Shown here: piece by piece, positions 1 through 7,848 of the stretch
Layout: each line of letters opens with the position of its first letter
How positions within the stretch are numbered: position 1 is the stretch's first letter
Source of the DNA: Ferrovum sp.
GTDB taxonomy: Bacteria > Pseudomonadota > Gammaproteobacteria > Burkholderiales > Ferrovaceae
Length of the DNA: 39,362 nt
Reading direction: 5' to 3'
NCBI GenBank assembly: GCA_019456405.1
Contig: WJXM01000061.1
Coordinates: 1-39,362 of the forward strand
Translations under genes and position numbers: made by a program
Notes under the pieces: model-generated
The model's database searches: none
What the model was told of the DNA's origin: nothing
Seen by the model: only the letters and a program-made list of their open reading frames with translations

Positions 1-435
1 ATTGCCTTCTCCTCCCGGCTGCCCATCTGCGCCCAGACTCCAGACATCGATCTCGCCGTGCTGGCCGGGATTGGCATAATGATAGGGATGCCCCCAGGGA
101 TCCTTGGGCAAGGTATCCAGGGTTTGCATCCAATTGCCGGGTACCGGTTCCTGCGCGGGTTGTTTGACCAATGCCTGCAACCCCTGTTCGGTCGTGGGAT
201 AACGCCCCACATCCAGTCGATACAACTTCAGGGCCTGCACGAGGCTGGCAACATCCTGGCGGGCCGCCAACTTACGCGCCTGATCCGGCCGGTTCATGAC
301 GCGCGGCACGATCATCCCGGCCAGGATGGCAATGATGACCATCACCACCATGATCTCGATCAAAGTGAAACCTCGCTCCCGAAGACTTCGAGATTTCACA
401 CCTCCCCTTTCTCCACGAAGCGCCTTCGTCCCCAT
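1..435 (-). CDS. gspG: Type II secretion major pseudopilin GspG (3' end outside window)
   Basis: Major pseudopilin of the type II secretion system, assembled into the periplasmic pseudopilus after prepilin peptidase cleavage. The translation starts with a basic leader followed by the prepilin signature RGFTLIEIMVVMVIIAILAG, in which cleavage would fall after the Gly and Glu+5 is present. The C-terminal part contains PTTEQGLQAL, DPWGHPY and VWSLGADGQPGGEG, the GspG calcium-binding region. I chose the ATG at 433-435 because GGAGG lies 9 bases upstream; a GTG at codon 13 is closer to the signature but its Shine-Dalgarno is too near. 145 codons are visible and only a few residues should be missing. 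The gene diverges from the GspC-like gene at 578. Identification is secure; the exact start is less so. Confidence 0.93.
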   Translation of the reverse strand, partial: MGTKALRGERGGVKSRSLRERGFTLIEIMVVMVIIAILAGMIVPRVMNRPDQARKLAARQDVASLVQALKLYRLDVGRYPTTEQGLQALVKQPAQEPVPGNWMQTLDTLPKDPWGHPYHYANPGQHGEIDVWSLGADGQPGGEGN

Positions 436-577
436 CTTCACCGTCCTCCACTTCATACTTGGCACACACAAAGGAAAATTGGACCATACATCCAATACAC
501 CAATCCCGCAAGTCTGCAGGTCAATGAACGGATACGGGGGTCTTGGCGCCACAAAAACTTTCAGGTAAGGTATCTGG

Positions 578-1024
578 ATGAGGAAAATGAACTTCGAGCG
601 TTCCCGCCAGTTACTGCCCTACGGGGTAGAGGTCGGGGGATGGCTGATCGTCGTAGCTCTGATGGGCTATTGGGGCATGCAACTGGCGCGTCCCTTGCCC
701 CACTTGGCCCCTCGCTCCGGAGACTTGACCCCCAGGACCGATGCACGCCGCTGGGAAACAGTATTTTCTGCGCCAGTGGCGCAGATTCCCATTCAGGTAC
801 GGGGAATCATCACCTCTGCCAGCGGTGGGGTGGCACTGCTGGCCCCGGAAGGTGCCCCGATTCGCGCTTGGCAAGCAGGCCAGGAAGTGATGCCCGGCGT
901 GTATCTGGTGCGAATGGACCGGCACAGTGTCACGTTGGCCCGGGGAGGCCGGGAGGAAACCCTGATCCTGACCGTTCCATCGCTCCCCAAAGGAACGACG
1001 CTTGTCCCGCCTCGCCTACCTTGA
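578..1024 (+). CDS. GspC-like type II secretion protein, short form without PDZ domain
   Basis: Probably the inner-membrane GspC-type component that links the secretin to the inner-membrane platform. Seen: a short cytoplasmic N-terminus, one transmembrane segment at about residues 18-36 (VGGWLIVVALMGYWGMQL), a proline-rich linker, then a homology-region-like beta domain (QVRGIITSASGG, WQAGQEVMPGVYLVRM, VTLARGGREETLIL). This pattern fits the GspC N-terminal family. At 148 residues it is about half the usual GspC length and lacks the C-terminal PDZ or coiled-coil domain. TAAGG lies 7 bases before the chosen ATG; a second ATG at 587 is possible. It is divergent from gspG and overlaps the next gene by 23 bases. 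Function is inferred from domain shape and neighbour. Confidence 0.7.
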   Translation: MRKMNFERSRQLLPYGVEVGGWLIVVALMGYWGMQLARPLPHLAPRSGDLTPRTDARRWETVFSAPVAQIPIQVRGIITSASGGVALLAPEGAPIRAWQAGQEVMPGVYLVRMDRHSVTLARGGREETLILTVPSLPKGTTLVPPRLP

Positions 1025-1706
1025 CCGGGGACGAGGTCTGGCCATCGCCATGATGGTGCTCTTTCATGGCTGCTATGACGCCACCTACTTCGGATTTGCC
1101 CATTTCGACCTGCTGGAGTCATCCTTCTGGACCACTTGGCGTACCCTGATCGTCACGCTCTTCGTGTTCTTTTCCGGGATCAGCCTGGCCCTCAGCGCCC
1201 ACCATCCGGCCCAGCGGAAGCGCCGCCGTCTCTTTCAACTGGGCGCAGGTGCCCTGCTGGTCAGTGGGGTGACCCTTGTGTTGTTCGGTGCGCGCTGGAT
1301 CTATTTCGGCGTTCTGCACTTCTATTGGCTCGCTACCCTCATCAGCCGCCCTCTGCTCGGATTGCGCGGAAAATTGCTGCCCCTGGGGCTGTTGGCGTTG
1401 GCGGCCGGGCAATGGGGGGTGACGGCCATGGACCCACGCTGGCTCAACTGGATCGGACTTGCTGCCCATAAACCGTCTACCGAGGATTATGCCCCGCTCC
1501 TGCCCTGGATAGGGGTCCTGTGGTTGGGCATGTGGACGGGGATCCAGCCCTGGTCATCCCGTCCGCAAAGCGATCCTGCTGCCTGCTCGGCGCCCGACCG
1601 AGGAGTTCAATGGATGGGACGCCATGGCCTGATTCTTTATCTCGTGCATCAACCCATACTTTTCGCATTGTTTGAACTGACCCGGCAAATTTACCCCGTT
1701 CGTTGA
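1002..1706 (+). CDS. DUF1624/HGSNAT-like membrane acyltransferase
   Basis: Integral membrane protein of 234 residues resembling the DUF1624 (heparan-alpha-glucosaminide N-acetyltransferase catalytic-like) family. The family opening is visible as YLDRGRGLAIAMMVLFHGCY, with the conserved Arg-Gly and His. Several hydrophobic helices follow, for example near residues 45-65, 77-95, 98-125 and 155-175. The C-terminal MGRHGLILYLVHQPILFALF is typical of membrane acyltransferases. The start is a TTG at 1002 with AGGA 7 bases upstream, inside the 3' end of the GspC-like gene, so the two are probably translationally coupled. The gene ends convergently with the EamA gene, sharing 16 bases. The substrate is unknown. 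Confidence 0.78.
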   Translation: MSRLAYLDRGRGLAIAMMVLFHGCYDATYFGFAHFDLLESSFWTTWRTLIVTLFVFFSGISLALSAHHPAQRKRRRLFQLGAGALLVSGVTLVLFGARWIYFGVLHFYWLATLISRPLLGLRGKLLPLGLLALAAGQWGVTAMDPRWLNWIGLAAHKPSTEDYAPLLPWIGVLWLGMWTGIQPWSSRPQSDPAACSAPDRGVQWMGRHGLILYLVHQPILFALFELTRQIYPVR

Positions 1707-2626
1707 CTCTGGACTACTCGGCGACTGTTCAACCACCCGATAAAAGCCAAAAAAGCGAGGCCGGAACCGATCAGTAAAATCCCGCCCACCTCTGACCGAT
1801 GAAAAGATTCCCCCGTCATCCAGCGCGAGGACAGGATAGCCACCACGGGCGTACCCAACACCGACAGACTGGCTTCCCAGGCGGGAACCCGGTCCAGAAT
1901 ATAGAGCCATAACCACCAGCACAGTGCCGTACTGGCCAGGGACATGAAGGCCAGAATGCCTCCGTAGGTCCAGGTCCAGTGGGTCGCCCGCTCCGGAATC
2001 AGAAGTGCCGAACACACCAGAGGAATAGCCCCCAACGCCATTTGCCAGGCCGTCAGATTGAGCAGGTCCACGTCATGACGCTGGCGCAACCGCTTGACCA
2101 ACAGGGTTCCCACCGCCCAGCAGAAGGCCGCCAGCAGCCCCAGACATTTGCTGATCAAACTGGTATGCATTTCCCAGGGTTCGATGATGAGCAGCAACCC
2201 ACCCAAGGTCAGGAGCGCCGCAATCCATTGGGCACCCTTGATCGGTTCGCGCAGTACCAGACCGGAGAGAAGGAGCGTCCAGACGGGCATGGTAAAGATC
2301 AATACCGCCGTTTTTCCGGGACCCCCGGTCACCAGCGCCCAGGTTTGGAAAAGCATGAAGCCAGAAACCTGAACGAGTCCGATGAGCAGCGTTGCCCTGG
2401 GCAATTGCCAACGCCAGGAACGCCCCGTCAGGGGAAGCAGCGCGAGCAGAGCCACTCCCCCCAAAACAGAACGTTGCGCCGCAAAATGAAGCGGTCCGGC
2501 AAAACCCAACCCTTCCTTGGCGGCCACCCAACTATACCCCCAGGTAAGGGACAGCACCACCAGGCCCAAAATCGGACCCCAACCACGAGAATGCTTCAAG
2601 TATGGCTCATCCCTTGGCGCGCCCAT
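1691..2626 (-). CDS. EamA/DMT-family transporter
   Basis: Inner-membrane permease of the drug/metabolite transporter superfamily, 311 residues, about ten predicted helices arranged as two EamA repeats. The first repeat starts with VVLSLTWGYSWVAAKEGL and the second with GLLAAFCWAVGTLLVKRL; both carry the small-residue and Trp-rich helices typical of the family. LREPIKGAQWIAALLTLGGLLLI and SRWMTGESFHRSEVGGILLI are the paired EamA terminal motifs (shown in part). The substrate cannot be told from sequence. The start overlaps the end of the DUF1641 gene by 20 bases, so it may be the last gene of the sulfur cassette transcript; its 3' end overlaps the convergent DUF1624 gene. Confidence 0.9.
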   Translation of the reverse strand: MGAPRDEPYLKHSRGWGPILGLVVLSLTWGYSWVAAKEGLGFAGPLHFAAQRSVLGGVALLALLPLTGRSWRWQLPRATLLIGLVQVSGFMLFQTWALVTGGPGKTAVLIFTMPVWTLLLSGLVLREPIKGAQWIAALLTLGGLLLIIEPWEMHTSLISKCLGLLAAFCWAVGTLLVKRLRQRHDVDLLNLTAWQMALGAIPLVCSALLIPERATHWTWTYGGILAFMSLASTALCWWLWLYILDRVPAWEASLSVLGTPVVAILSSRWMTGESFHRSEVGGILLIGSGLAFLAFIGWLNSRRVVQSQRTG

Positions 2627-3215
2627 CCCGCATCTGCTGGCTCAAGACCGTCAGAAATTGCAAGGCCTGTTGGGTTTCCTGTTGAGTCATGAGGTTCCAC
2701 AACCCCCCCAATCCTCCTCCGGACGGAGTCTGTTTGGCCGTACTGGCGGCCTCCAGACCATCGAGCAAACCGACCAACCGGTCCAGTTTATCGAGCAGCG
2801 CAGGCAGACTCTGGACGATCCTTTCCAGAGCACCGGTGGCTTCCAGACGCTCCAGCATCTGCAGCAACCGCCCGCCGCCGCCCCGATTGAAACGGTCGAG
2901 CAGGGACAACCCCTCTCCCACCGTTTCTGCCAGTCGCCCCACCATGTCATCGGTCAGGGCATCCTGAAAGGCCTGATAGACTCGCGCCAATTGGGAAATC
3001 CTGTCCAGATCCCCGTTATCGACCATGCCGGCAAGAACCGGAATGGCCCGGGTGAGACCGGAACGCTGGACCCGATCCATCAGATCCATCCCCTCGCTGC
3101 AAAAACCCGCGAGACGACTGACCATTTCGTCGCTCAGGGCATCCCGAGCCGCAGACACCAGATGTTCTGCTTCTGCGGATGAAAAATCTTCTGATTCCTT
3201 GAGTTCTGTCATCAT
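2607..3215 (-). CDS. DUF1641 family protein linked to SQR-like gene
   Basis: A 202-residue soluble protein of the DUF1641 type. Function is unknown, but the family is commonly encoded next to sulfide:quinone oxidoreductase-like flavoproteins, as here. The sequence is helical and built from recurring units with LLD/LMD-R motifs (GMDLMDRVQRSG, GLSLLDRFNRGGGG, LLDKLDRLVGLLDG), which suggests helical repeats. I start at the double Met MMTELKE, with AAAGAGG 4 bases upstream; the ORF could be read further upstream, but that part lies inside the SQR gene in another frame and looks non-coding. It begins 13 bases after the SQR stop codon and is clearly in the same operon. Confidence 0.85.
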   Translation of the reverse strand: MMTELKESEDFSSAEAEHLVSAARDALSDEMVSRLAGFCSEGMDLMDRVQRSGLTRAIPVLAGMVDNGDLDRISQLARVYQAFQDALTDDMVGRLAETVGEGLSLLDRFNRGGGGRLLQMLERLEATGALERIVQSLPALLDKLDRLVGLLDGLEAASTAKQTPSGGGLGGLWNLMTQQETQQALQFLTVLSQQMRDGRAKG

Positions 3216-3228
3216 CACGCCTCTTTGC

Positions 3229-4362
3229 TCAAAGCAAACCACGGGCCGAAACCCAGTAGAGTTTGTTGTAGGCTGTCTTGAACCAGTGTACCGCCTTGGT
3301 GGGAGTCTGGGGGGAAGGAGGAGTCTGGTAGTTGAACATGGCATAGGTCGCTCGATCCTTACCCGTCTCGATGAAACAAAAGACCTTGCCGTCATATTCC
3401 CGTACCGGCGCCCCTATCTTGATCAGGGCAGCGATATTCTCCCCCAGGGTGTCCGCCTGAAAGTGGGCTGTGGAACCAGACTTGCTGATGGGAATATTGG
3501 TGGTATCCCCCAGCACGAAAACATTCTCGCGGCCTTCCATGTTGAGCTTGCCCCGGTGGGTCGGAATCCAGCCATTCTTTCCCAGTTCGTTCCTTTCCAG
3601 AACTTCCATTCCGCGATGAGCAGGGATGGTGATCAGCAAATCATAGGGGAGTTCAGTCCCCTCCTCGCTATGCAGCACTTTTTTCTCGCCATCCACCTCC
3701 TTCATGTTGAAAAAGGTTTCGTACGTGATGCCCAGCCGGTCCATTTCCGGCGCGGCCCATTTGGCCACGTTTTCAAGACTGTGCACGCGATTGATGGGGT
3801 AGGTGTAATGCAGTTGAACCTTGTCGAGAAGACCGCGATCCTTGAAATAATCGTGCAGCATGAAGATGATTTCAAGGGGTGCCATGGGGCATTTATGGGG
3901 AATGCCCACGGCAACCACTACTTTTCCGCCTTCAAAGGACTGCAAGCGCTTGAACATCTTGAGCGCCGAGGCTTCCGTGTAAAAGGTTTCGGCATGCTCG
4001 GCCAGCCCCGGAATTTCTTCCGGATACATGCGCGAACCGGTGGCAATCACCAGGATGTCGTAGGCATGGATTCGCCCACTGCGCGTTTTGACGTGCTGAT
4101 CATCGAGGTGGAACTCTTCCACCGGATCCACATGAAAATGGATGCTCGATTCCAGTAAACCGGCCTGATCCCGGTATAACTCGTCGGGAGTCATGCGTCC
4201 CACGGCCAGATACAACAAACCCGGCTGATACATGTGCTTGTCCGAAGCCGACAGCATCGTGATTTGCGCCTTGCCCTCCTTCAACTCCGGAACCAGACGA
4301 CGCGCCAGATTATTTGCCAGGATCGTCCCACCCATTCCGCCACCGACAATCAAGATCTTCAT
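3229..4362 (-). CDS. Sulfide:quinone oxidoreductase-like FAD protein
   Basis: Flavoprotein of the SQR/FCSD/NDH-2 group, 377 residues, expected to oxidise sulfide or a persulfide carrier and pass electrons to quinone at the membrane face. The N-terminal FAD-binding motif is VGGGMGGTILANNLARR (residues 6-22), the second dinucleotide site includes VIATGS (105-110), and the C-terminal FAD contact is FVLGDTTNIP (282-291). Only two cysteines are present: Cys158 in GIPHKCPMAPLE, the conserved SQR position, and Cys329 in KVFCFIETG, so it would use a two-Cys redox pair. GGAGGG precedes the ATG. The TusA gene lies 42 bases upstream and DUF1641 13 bases downstream. Sulfide as substrate is inferred; other thiol or persulfide substrates are possible. 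Confidence 0.88.
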   Translation of the reverse strand: MKILIVGGGMGGTILANNLARRLVPELKEGKAQITMLSASDKHMYQPGLLYLAVGRMTPDELYRDQAGLLESSIHFHVDPVEEFHLDDQHVKTRSGRIHAYDILVIATGSRMYPEEIPGLAEHAETFYTEASALKMFKRLQSFEGGKVVVAVGIPHKCPMAPLEIIFMLHDYFKDRGLLDKVQLHYTYPINRVHSLENVAKWAAPEMDRLGITYETFFNMKEVDGEKKVLHSEEGTELPYDLLITIPAHRGMEVLERNELGKNGWIPTHRGKLNMEGRENVFVLGDTTNIPISKSGSTAHFQADTLGENIAALIKIGAPVREYDGKVFCFIETGKDRATYAMFNYQTPPSPQTPTKAVHWFKTAYNKLYWVSARGLL

Positions 4363-4404
4363 GTACCCTCCCGCCTAAAGTATGTTGGAAACCGTGCGGC
4401 CCGA

Positions 4405-4635
4405 TTATTTGGTCTTGCGCACCACGATATGCCAGACACCGTCATTTTCTGTCGTGGAGACATAGTCGTGACCCACCCGGCGCACCCACTCGGGAATATC
4501 GTCGGCCGACCCCTTGTCCGTGGACAACACTTCCAACTCATCCCCAACCTGACTGTGCTTCAGGGCGACAATCAGTTCCATCAGCGGACCTGGACAAAAA
4601 CTCCCTTTACCATCCACGATTTTTCTTTCCGTCAT
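4405..4635 (-). CDS. tusA: TusA/SirA-family sulfur carrier protein
   Basis: Small cytoplasmic sulfur-carrier protein of 76 residues, the usual family length. The signature CPGP is at residues 14-17, and Cys14 would carry the persulfide. The remaining fold is visible: an amphipathic helix (LMELIVALKHSQVG), the DELEVLSTDKGSADDIPEWV segment and a final strand HIVVRKT. AAGGAGGGG is placed 6 bases before the ATG, a strong ribosome site. In this setting, between a DsrE-like gene and an SQR-like gene, it most likely shuttles sulfane sulfur during sulfide or thiosulfate metabolism and not only in tRNA thiolation. The symbol denotes the family; orthology to E. coli TusA is not implied. Confidence 0.92.
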   Translation of the reverse strand: MTERKIVDGKGSFCPGPLMELIVALKHSQVGDELEVLSTDKGSADDIPEWVRRVGHDYVSTTENDGVWHIVVRKTK

Positions 4636-4697
4636 AGTACCCCTCCTTGAATCAGTTTTTTGGTCTGGTCAGACCCGGAACAAAGATGATCCCCGGA

Positions 4698-5090
4698 TCA
4701 AAAAGTCCAGACCTGTCCATCCTGAACCTCGGTCAGCAATCTGCTCAAACCGGTGGCTTCCCCCAGATAGTCCTCCAGTTGTTCAGAACCGATGCCCAAC
4801 ACATCCATGGCCATGGAACAGGGATAGAGACGGGCATCCCCCAACTCTATGGCCTGTTCGAACAACATTTTGAATTCCGGGACGTTCCTGGCTTTCATCA
4901 AATCGCCCATGGGTCCTTCGTGCGGCGCCTCTGCCGTCGATCCCTTGATAAAATGGGGCAACGCATTCATGGACAGAAAGACCCGGACTTCCTGACCACT
5001 CACCGCCGCCACCGAGGCCAGCATGGCCGCCGCTTGCAAACGTTCCAGGGTACCCGAGATCACCACGACACAGATTTTCTGACCGACCAT
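4698..5090 (-). CDS. DsrE-family sulfurtransferase-like protein
   Basis: A 130-residue DsrE/DsrF-like protein, probably a cytoplasmic persulfide carrier that exchanges sulfur with TusA. The family pattern is visible: an N-terminal strand KICVVVISGTLERLQAAAML, then GQEVRVFLSMNALPHF, and the candidate active Cys91 in LYPCSMAMDVLGI, the conserved cysteine of DsrE2-like proteins. The alternative N-terminal Cys7 is not in a known motif. AAGGAG precedes the ATG. It is the first gene of the DsrE-TusA-SQR-DUF1641 series, 48 bases after folC. A TCTCCC...GGGAGA inverted repeat lies in that gap without a T-run, so readthrough from folC is likely. Confidence 0.88.
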   Translation of the reverse strand: MVGQKICVVVISGTLERLQAAAMLASVAAVSGQEVRVFLSMNALPHFIKGSTAEAPHEGPMGDLMKARNVPEFKMLFEQAIELGDARLYPCSMAMDVLGIGSEQLEDYLGEATGLSRLLTEVQDGQVWTF

Positions 5091-5138
5091 ATTTTTCTCC
5101 TTGATCCGCGTTCTCCCCTGCCCAGGGAGAGTTCCACC

Positions 5139-6443
5139 TCATTTCGGGCAAGCCTCCCACAGCGCCAGGATCTTGCCCACCGTCACAAAGGACCCGCACA
5201 CCACCACCCGGTCTTCCTCGGTTGCCGCCGCACAAGCCGCGCCATAGGCCTGTTCGGGAGACGGATGCCATTGCACGGTCCCCCGCACCCCCCGGAGCGC
5301 CGGTTCCATCTCTTCCCGACAGGCTCCGCGCTCCTCATGAATGTCGGCCAGATACCAGTCATCTACCTGGGCATCCAGGGCCTGGACCACCCCCACTCTG
5401 TTCTTGTCACGCAGCATGCCCAAGACCAGACGCGTCCGTCCGGCGCAGGACGCCCTTTCCAGATTATGCGCCAGTTCCTGAGCCGCCTGTGGATTATGCG
5501 CCACATCCAGAATCACCTGGGGAGAAAAACCCAAGGTCTGGAAACGCCCCGACAGCACTGCCTCTGCGATTCCGCGCCGGCCCTGTTCCGGCGTCACCTG
5601 CAGGGCCGTGCGCTGAAGCGCTGCCAGTGCCAGGGCAGCATTGCGGTATTGAAAATCTCCGCACAAGGGAGGCGCAGACAGGTCGGACCATGTCTGGTGA
5701 GGCAAATGCAGGGTCCAAGTCCCTTGCGCCTGTCTTTCCACCGTAAAATCCCGTCCCCATAACCAAAGCGGGGTTTCCAGTTCGGCTGCGCGTGCCAACA
5801 GGCTGCGGGGTGGGTCAGGATCGGCACAGAGCGCGGGAACCCCTGCGCGAAAAATCCCCGCCTTTTCAGCGCCGATCGCTTCACGGGTGGAACCCAGCCA
5901 CGTTTCATGGTCCAGAGCGATTCCCGTCAGCAGGGATACCGTCGGTTCGAACAGATTGACGGCGTCCAGACGTCCCCCCAACCCCACCTCCAGCACTGCC
6001 ACGTCCACCGGGATGCGTTGAAAAATATCCACCGCCGCCAAGGTCCCGAATTCAAAAGGGGTCAGACTGATCCCCTGGCGGGCTGTCTCGATCCGGGCAA
6101 AAGCAGCACAGAGTTGTGCCTCTGAAACCGGGATCCCCTCCACGACCACCCGCTCGTTGTAACGCACCAGATGAGGAGAGGTATAGGTTCCCACCCGATA
6201 ACCTGCGGCCTTCAGAGTTGCCGTCAAATAAGCGCATGTGGACCCCTTGCCATTGGTGCCCGCCACCATCAGAACCGGAAAGGTGGGAAAAAGACCGAGC
6301 AGGTCGCGTACCTGCCCGACCCGTTCCAGGCCTAGGTCCATGGAATGCGGGTGAATGCGATCCAGGTAGGCCAGCCAGTCGGCCAGCGTCATCAGCACGG
6401 GGTTTTCTTCCCGGTGCGCCATTCTGATATCCGATGAGTCCAT
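5139..6443 (-). CDS. folC: Folylpolyglutamate synthase / dihydrofolate synthase
   Basis: Cytoplasmic Mur-ligase-type ATP enzyme that adds glutamate to dihydropteroate and to (tetrahydro)folates. The 434-residue length is normal. The P-loop AGTNGKGST is at residues 61-69, followed by TSPHLVRYNERV (folate and ATP site), EVGLGGRLDAVN and the second-domain motif DVAHNPQAAQEL. The start could be any of three in-frame Met codons; the third, MTLADWLAYLDRIHP, matches the usual family N-terminus, so the first about 17 residues are doubtful. It follows gck by 21 bases on the same strand. The serine cycle consumes methylene-tetrahydrofolate, so co-location with gck and, divergently, glyA makes metabolic sense. 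Confidence 0.93.
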   Translation of the reverse strand: MDSSDIRMAHREENPVLMTLADWLAYLDRIHPHSMDLGLERVGQVRDLLGLFPTFPVLMVAGTNGKGSTCAYLTATLKAAGYRVGTYTSPHLVRYNERVVVEGIPVSEAQLCAAFARIETARQGISLTPFEFGTLAAVDIFQRIPVDVAVLEVGLGGRLDAVNLFEPTVSLLTGIALDHETWLGSTREAIGAEKAGIFRAGVPALCADPDPPRSLLARAAELETPLWLWGRDFTVERQAQGTWTLHLPHQTWSDLSAPPLCGDFQYRNAALALAALQRTALQVTPEQGRRGIAEAVLSGRFQTLGFSPQVILDVAHNPQAAQELAHNLERASCAGRTRLVLGMLRDKNRVGVVQALDAQVDDWYLADIHEERGACREEMEPALRGVRGTVQWHPSPEQAYGAACAAATEEDRVVVCGSFVTVGKILALWEACPK

Positions 6444-6464
6444 CCGTCACCAGTCCCCGAAATT

Positions 6465-7748
6465 TCAACGAATGAGAAGAGCACGAAAATCATTGACATT
6501 GGTGAGGGTAGGCCCCGTGATCACCAGATCGTCCAACGCTGCAAAGAAACCATAACCGTCATTGTTGGCCAGATGATCGGCCGCTTTCAGGCCCAGACAT
6601 TCCGCGCGCGCCCAGGTATCCGGCATCATCAGGGCCCCGGCGTTATCCTCGGTTCCGTCGATGCCGTCCGTATCGCCCGCCAGCGCGAACACCCCCGGTT
6701 CGCCCCGCAGGGCCTGGACCAATGCCAGCAGGAACTCGACGTTTCGCCCTCCGCGCCCCTTGCCCCGTACGGTCACCGTGGTCTCCCCTCCCGACAACAG
6801 AACACAGGGACGTGGGACCGGTTGCCCGTGACGCCTCACCTGATGAGCAATCCCCGCCATGACCATCGCCACTTCGCGCGCCTCGCCTTCGATACTGTCA
6901 CCCAAGATCAGGGGCGTGACCCCCGCCGCCCGTGCAACTGCCGCAGCCGCCTCGAGGGAATGCTGGGGGGTGGCGATAAGATGGGTCGAAGTACGTGCCA
7001 AACGAAGATCCCCGGGTTTGGGCGTTTCCTCCCGAGCCGCGCAGAGGTGGGCATAGGCCCGTGTCTGGTCCTGCAATCCGTATTTTTCCACAATGGCGCG
7101 CGCCTCGGCAAAGGTGGTGGGATCCGCCACCGTGGGACCGGAAGCAATCACGGCAGGGTCATCGCCGGGCACGTCGGAAATCAGCAGGGTGACCACGTTG
7201 GCGGGGTAACACGCCAGAGCCAAACGTCCGCCCTTGAGACTTGAAAGATGCTTGCGTACGCAATTCATCTCGGTAATGGTGGCGCCACTCCGGAGCAGGC
7301 TCCGGTTCATGGTCTGCTTGTCCGCCAGAGTCAATCCGGGGGCAGGGGCGGTCAACAAGGCAGAGCCCCCGCCGGAGATCAGGCAGATCACCAGATCTTC
7401 CGCCGTCAGTCCCTGAACGGCGTCGAGAATCCGCCGACCCGCCCGTTCTCCGGCCTCGTCCGGCACCGGATGGGCGGCTTCGAGCACTTCGATGGAACGG
7501 GTGGGCACCTTATGACCGTAACGTGTCACCACCACACCACTCAAGGCGCCCGTCCAATGCTGTTCCAGTGCTTGAGCCATGGCCCCTGCCGCTTTGCCGG
7601 CCCCCACCACCACCGTCCGTCCGCGTGGAAACGCCGGCAGAAATGAGGGAAGTACCCGGTGCGGGTCCGCTGCAGCCACTGCAGAGTCGAAAAGGGAACG
7701 CAGGAACGTGCGTTCATTCGCGAAAGAAGAGGTGGTATTATTTTTCAT
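6465..7748 (-). CDS. gck: Glycerate 2-kinase (MOFRL family)
   Basis: Phosphorylates D-glycerate to 2-phosphoglycerate with ATP, the exit step from hydroxypyruvate reduction to PEP in the serine cycle. The 427-residue protein shows the glycerate kinase type-2 N-terminal domain (VVGAGKAAGAMAQAL, HPVPDEAG, LISGGGSALLTAP, EMNCVRKHLS, VPGDDPAVIASGPT) and the C-terminal MOFRL domain (LLSGGETTVTVRGKGRGGRN, FALAGDTDGIDG). These are hallmark motifs. It diverges from glyA across a 100-base region. No Shine-Dalgarno is visible before the ATG (the preceding bases are AACGCCTGTT), so initiation may be weak or leaderless. A hydroxypyruvate or other 2-hydroxyacid substrate is unlikely given the neighbours. 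Confidence 0.93.
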   Translation of the reverse strand: MKNNTTSSFANERTFLRSLFDSAVAAADPHRVLPSFLPAFPRGRTVVVGAGKAAGAMAQALEQHWTGALSGVVVTRYGHKVPTRSIEVLEAAHPVPDEAGERAGRRILDAVQGLTAEDLVICLISGGGSALLTAPAPGLTLADKQTMNRSLLRSGATITEMNCVRKHLSSLKGGRLALACYPANVVTLLISDVPGDDPAVIASGPTVADPTTFAEARAIVEKYGLQDQTRAYAHLCAAREETPKPGDLRLARTSTHLIATPQHSLEAAAAVARAAGVTPLILGDSIEGEAREVAMVMAGIAHQVRRHGQPVPRPCVLLSGGETTVTVRGKGRGGRNVEFLLALVQALRGEPGVFALAGDTDGIDGTEDNAGALMMPDTWARAECLGLKAADHLANNDGYGFFAALDDLVITGPTLTNVNDFRALLIR

Positions 7749-7765
7749 AACAGGCGTTATAAATT

Positions 7766-7794
7766 TTCACAGAAGGGTCAAAAGTCGCTAGAAT
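7766..7794 (+). promoter_or_regulatory. Sigma70-type promoter of glyA operon
   Basis: TTCACA at 7766-7771 and TAGAAT at 7789-7794 are separated by exactly 17 bases. They match the sigma70 consensus at 4 of 6 and 5 of 6 positions. Transcription would start near 7801, giving a leader of about 48 bases before the GTG of glyA. No other convincing pair was found in this gap. The assignment is by eye. Confidence 0.65.
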
Positions 7795-7811
7795 AGAGCC
7801 TTGGCGCTTAA

Positions 7812-7824
7812 AATGATAGTCATT
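7812..7824. promoter_or_regulatory. Fur-box-like palindrome in glyA leader
   Basis: AATGATAGTCATT is a perfect 5+5 inverted repeat around TAG and matches the core of the E. coli Fur box, AATGATAATCATT, at 12 of 13 bases; over the full 19-base box I count about 14 matches. It lies about 10-23 bases after the predicted transcription start, where a bound repressor could block transcription. It could also simply form a small mRNA hairpin ahead of the ribosome site at 7837-7842. Confidence 0.35.
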
Positions 7825-7848
7825 GTTCATCATCTTGGAGGGTTTGTC

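Noticed and set aside
3025-4158. 377-codon open reading on the plus strand
   Set aside because: Antisense to the SQR-like and DUF1641 genes, with no family motif and no ribosome site. The equal length to the SQR ORF is coincidence.
4647-5762. 371-codon open reading on the plus strand
   Set aside because: Antisense to the DsrE-like gene and folC; composition is Gln/His/Arg-rich and no motif is seen.
7795-7848. Glycine riboswitch or other riboswitch in the glyA leader
   Set aside because: The predicted leader is only about 48 bases, too short for a glycine aptamer, and lacks its conserved core.
7801-7848. Longer glyA start at the TTG at 7801
   Set aside because: It would begin at the predicted transcription start with no ribosome site and add residues unlike the family; the GTG at 7849 has GGAGGG at the right distance.
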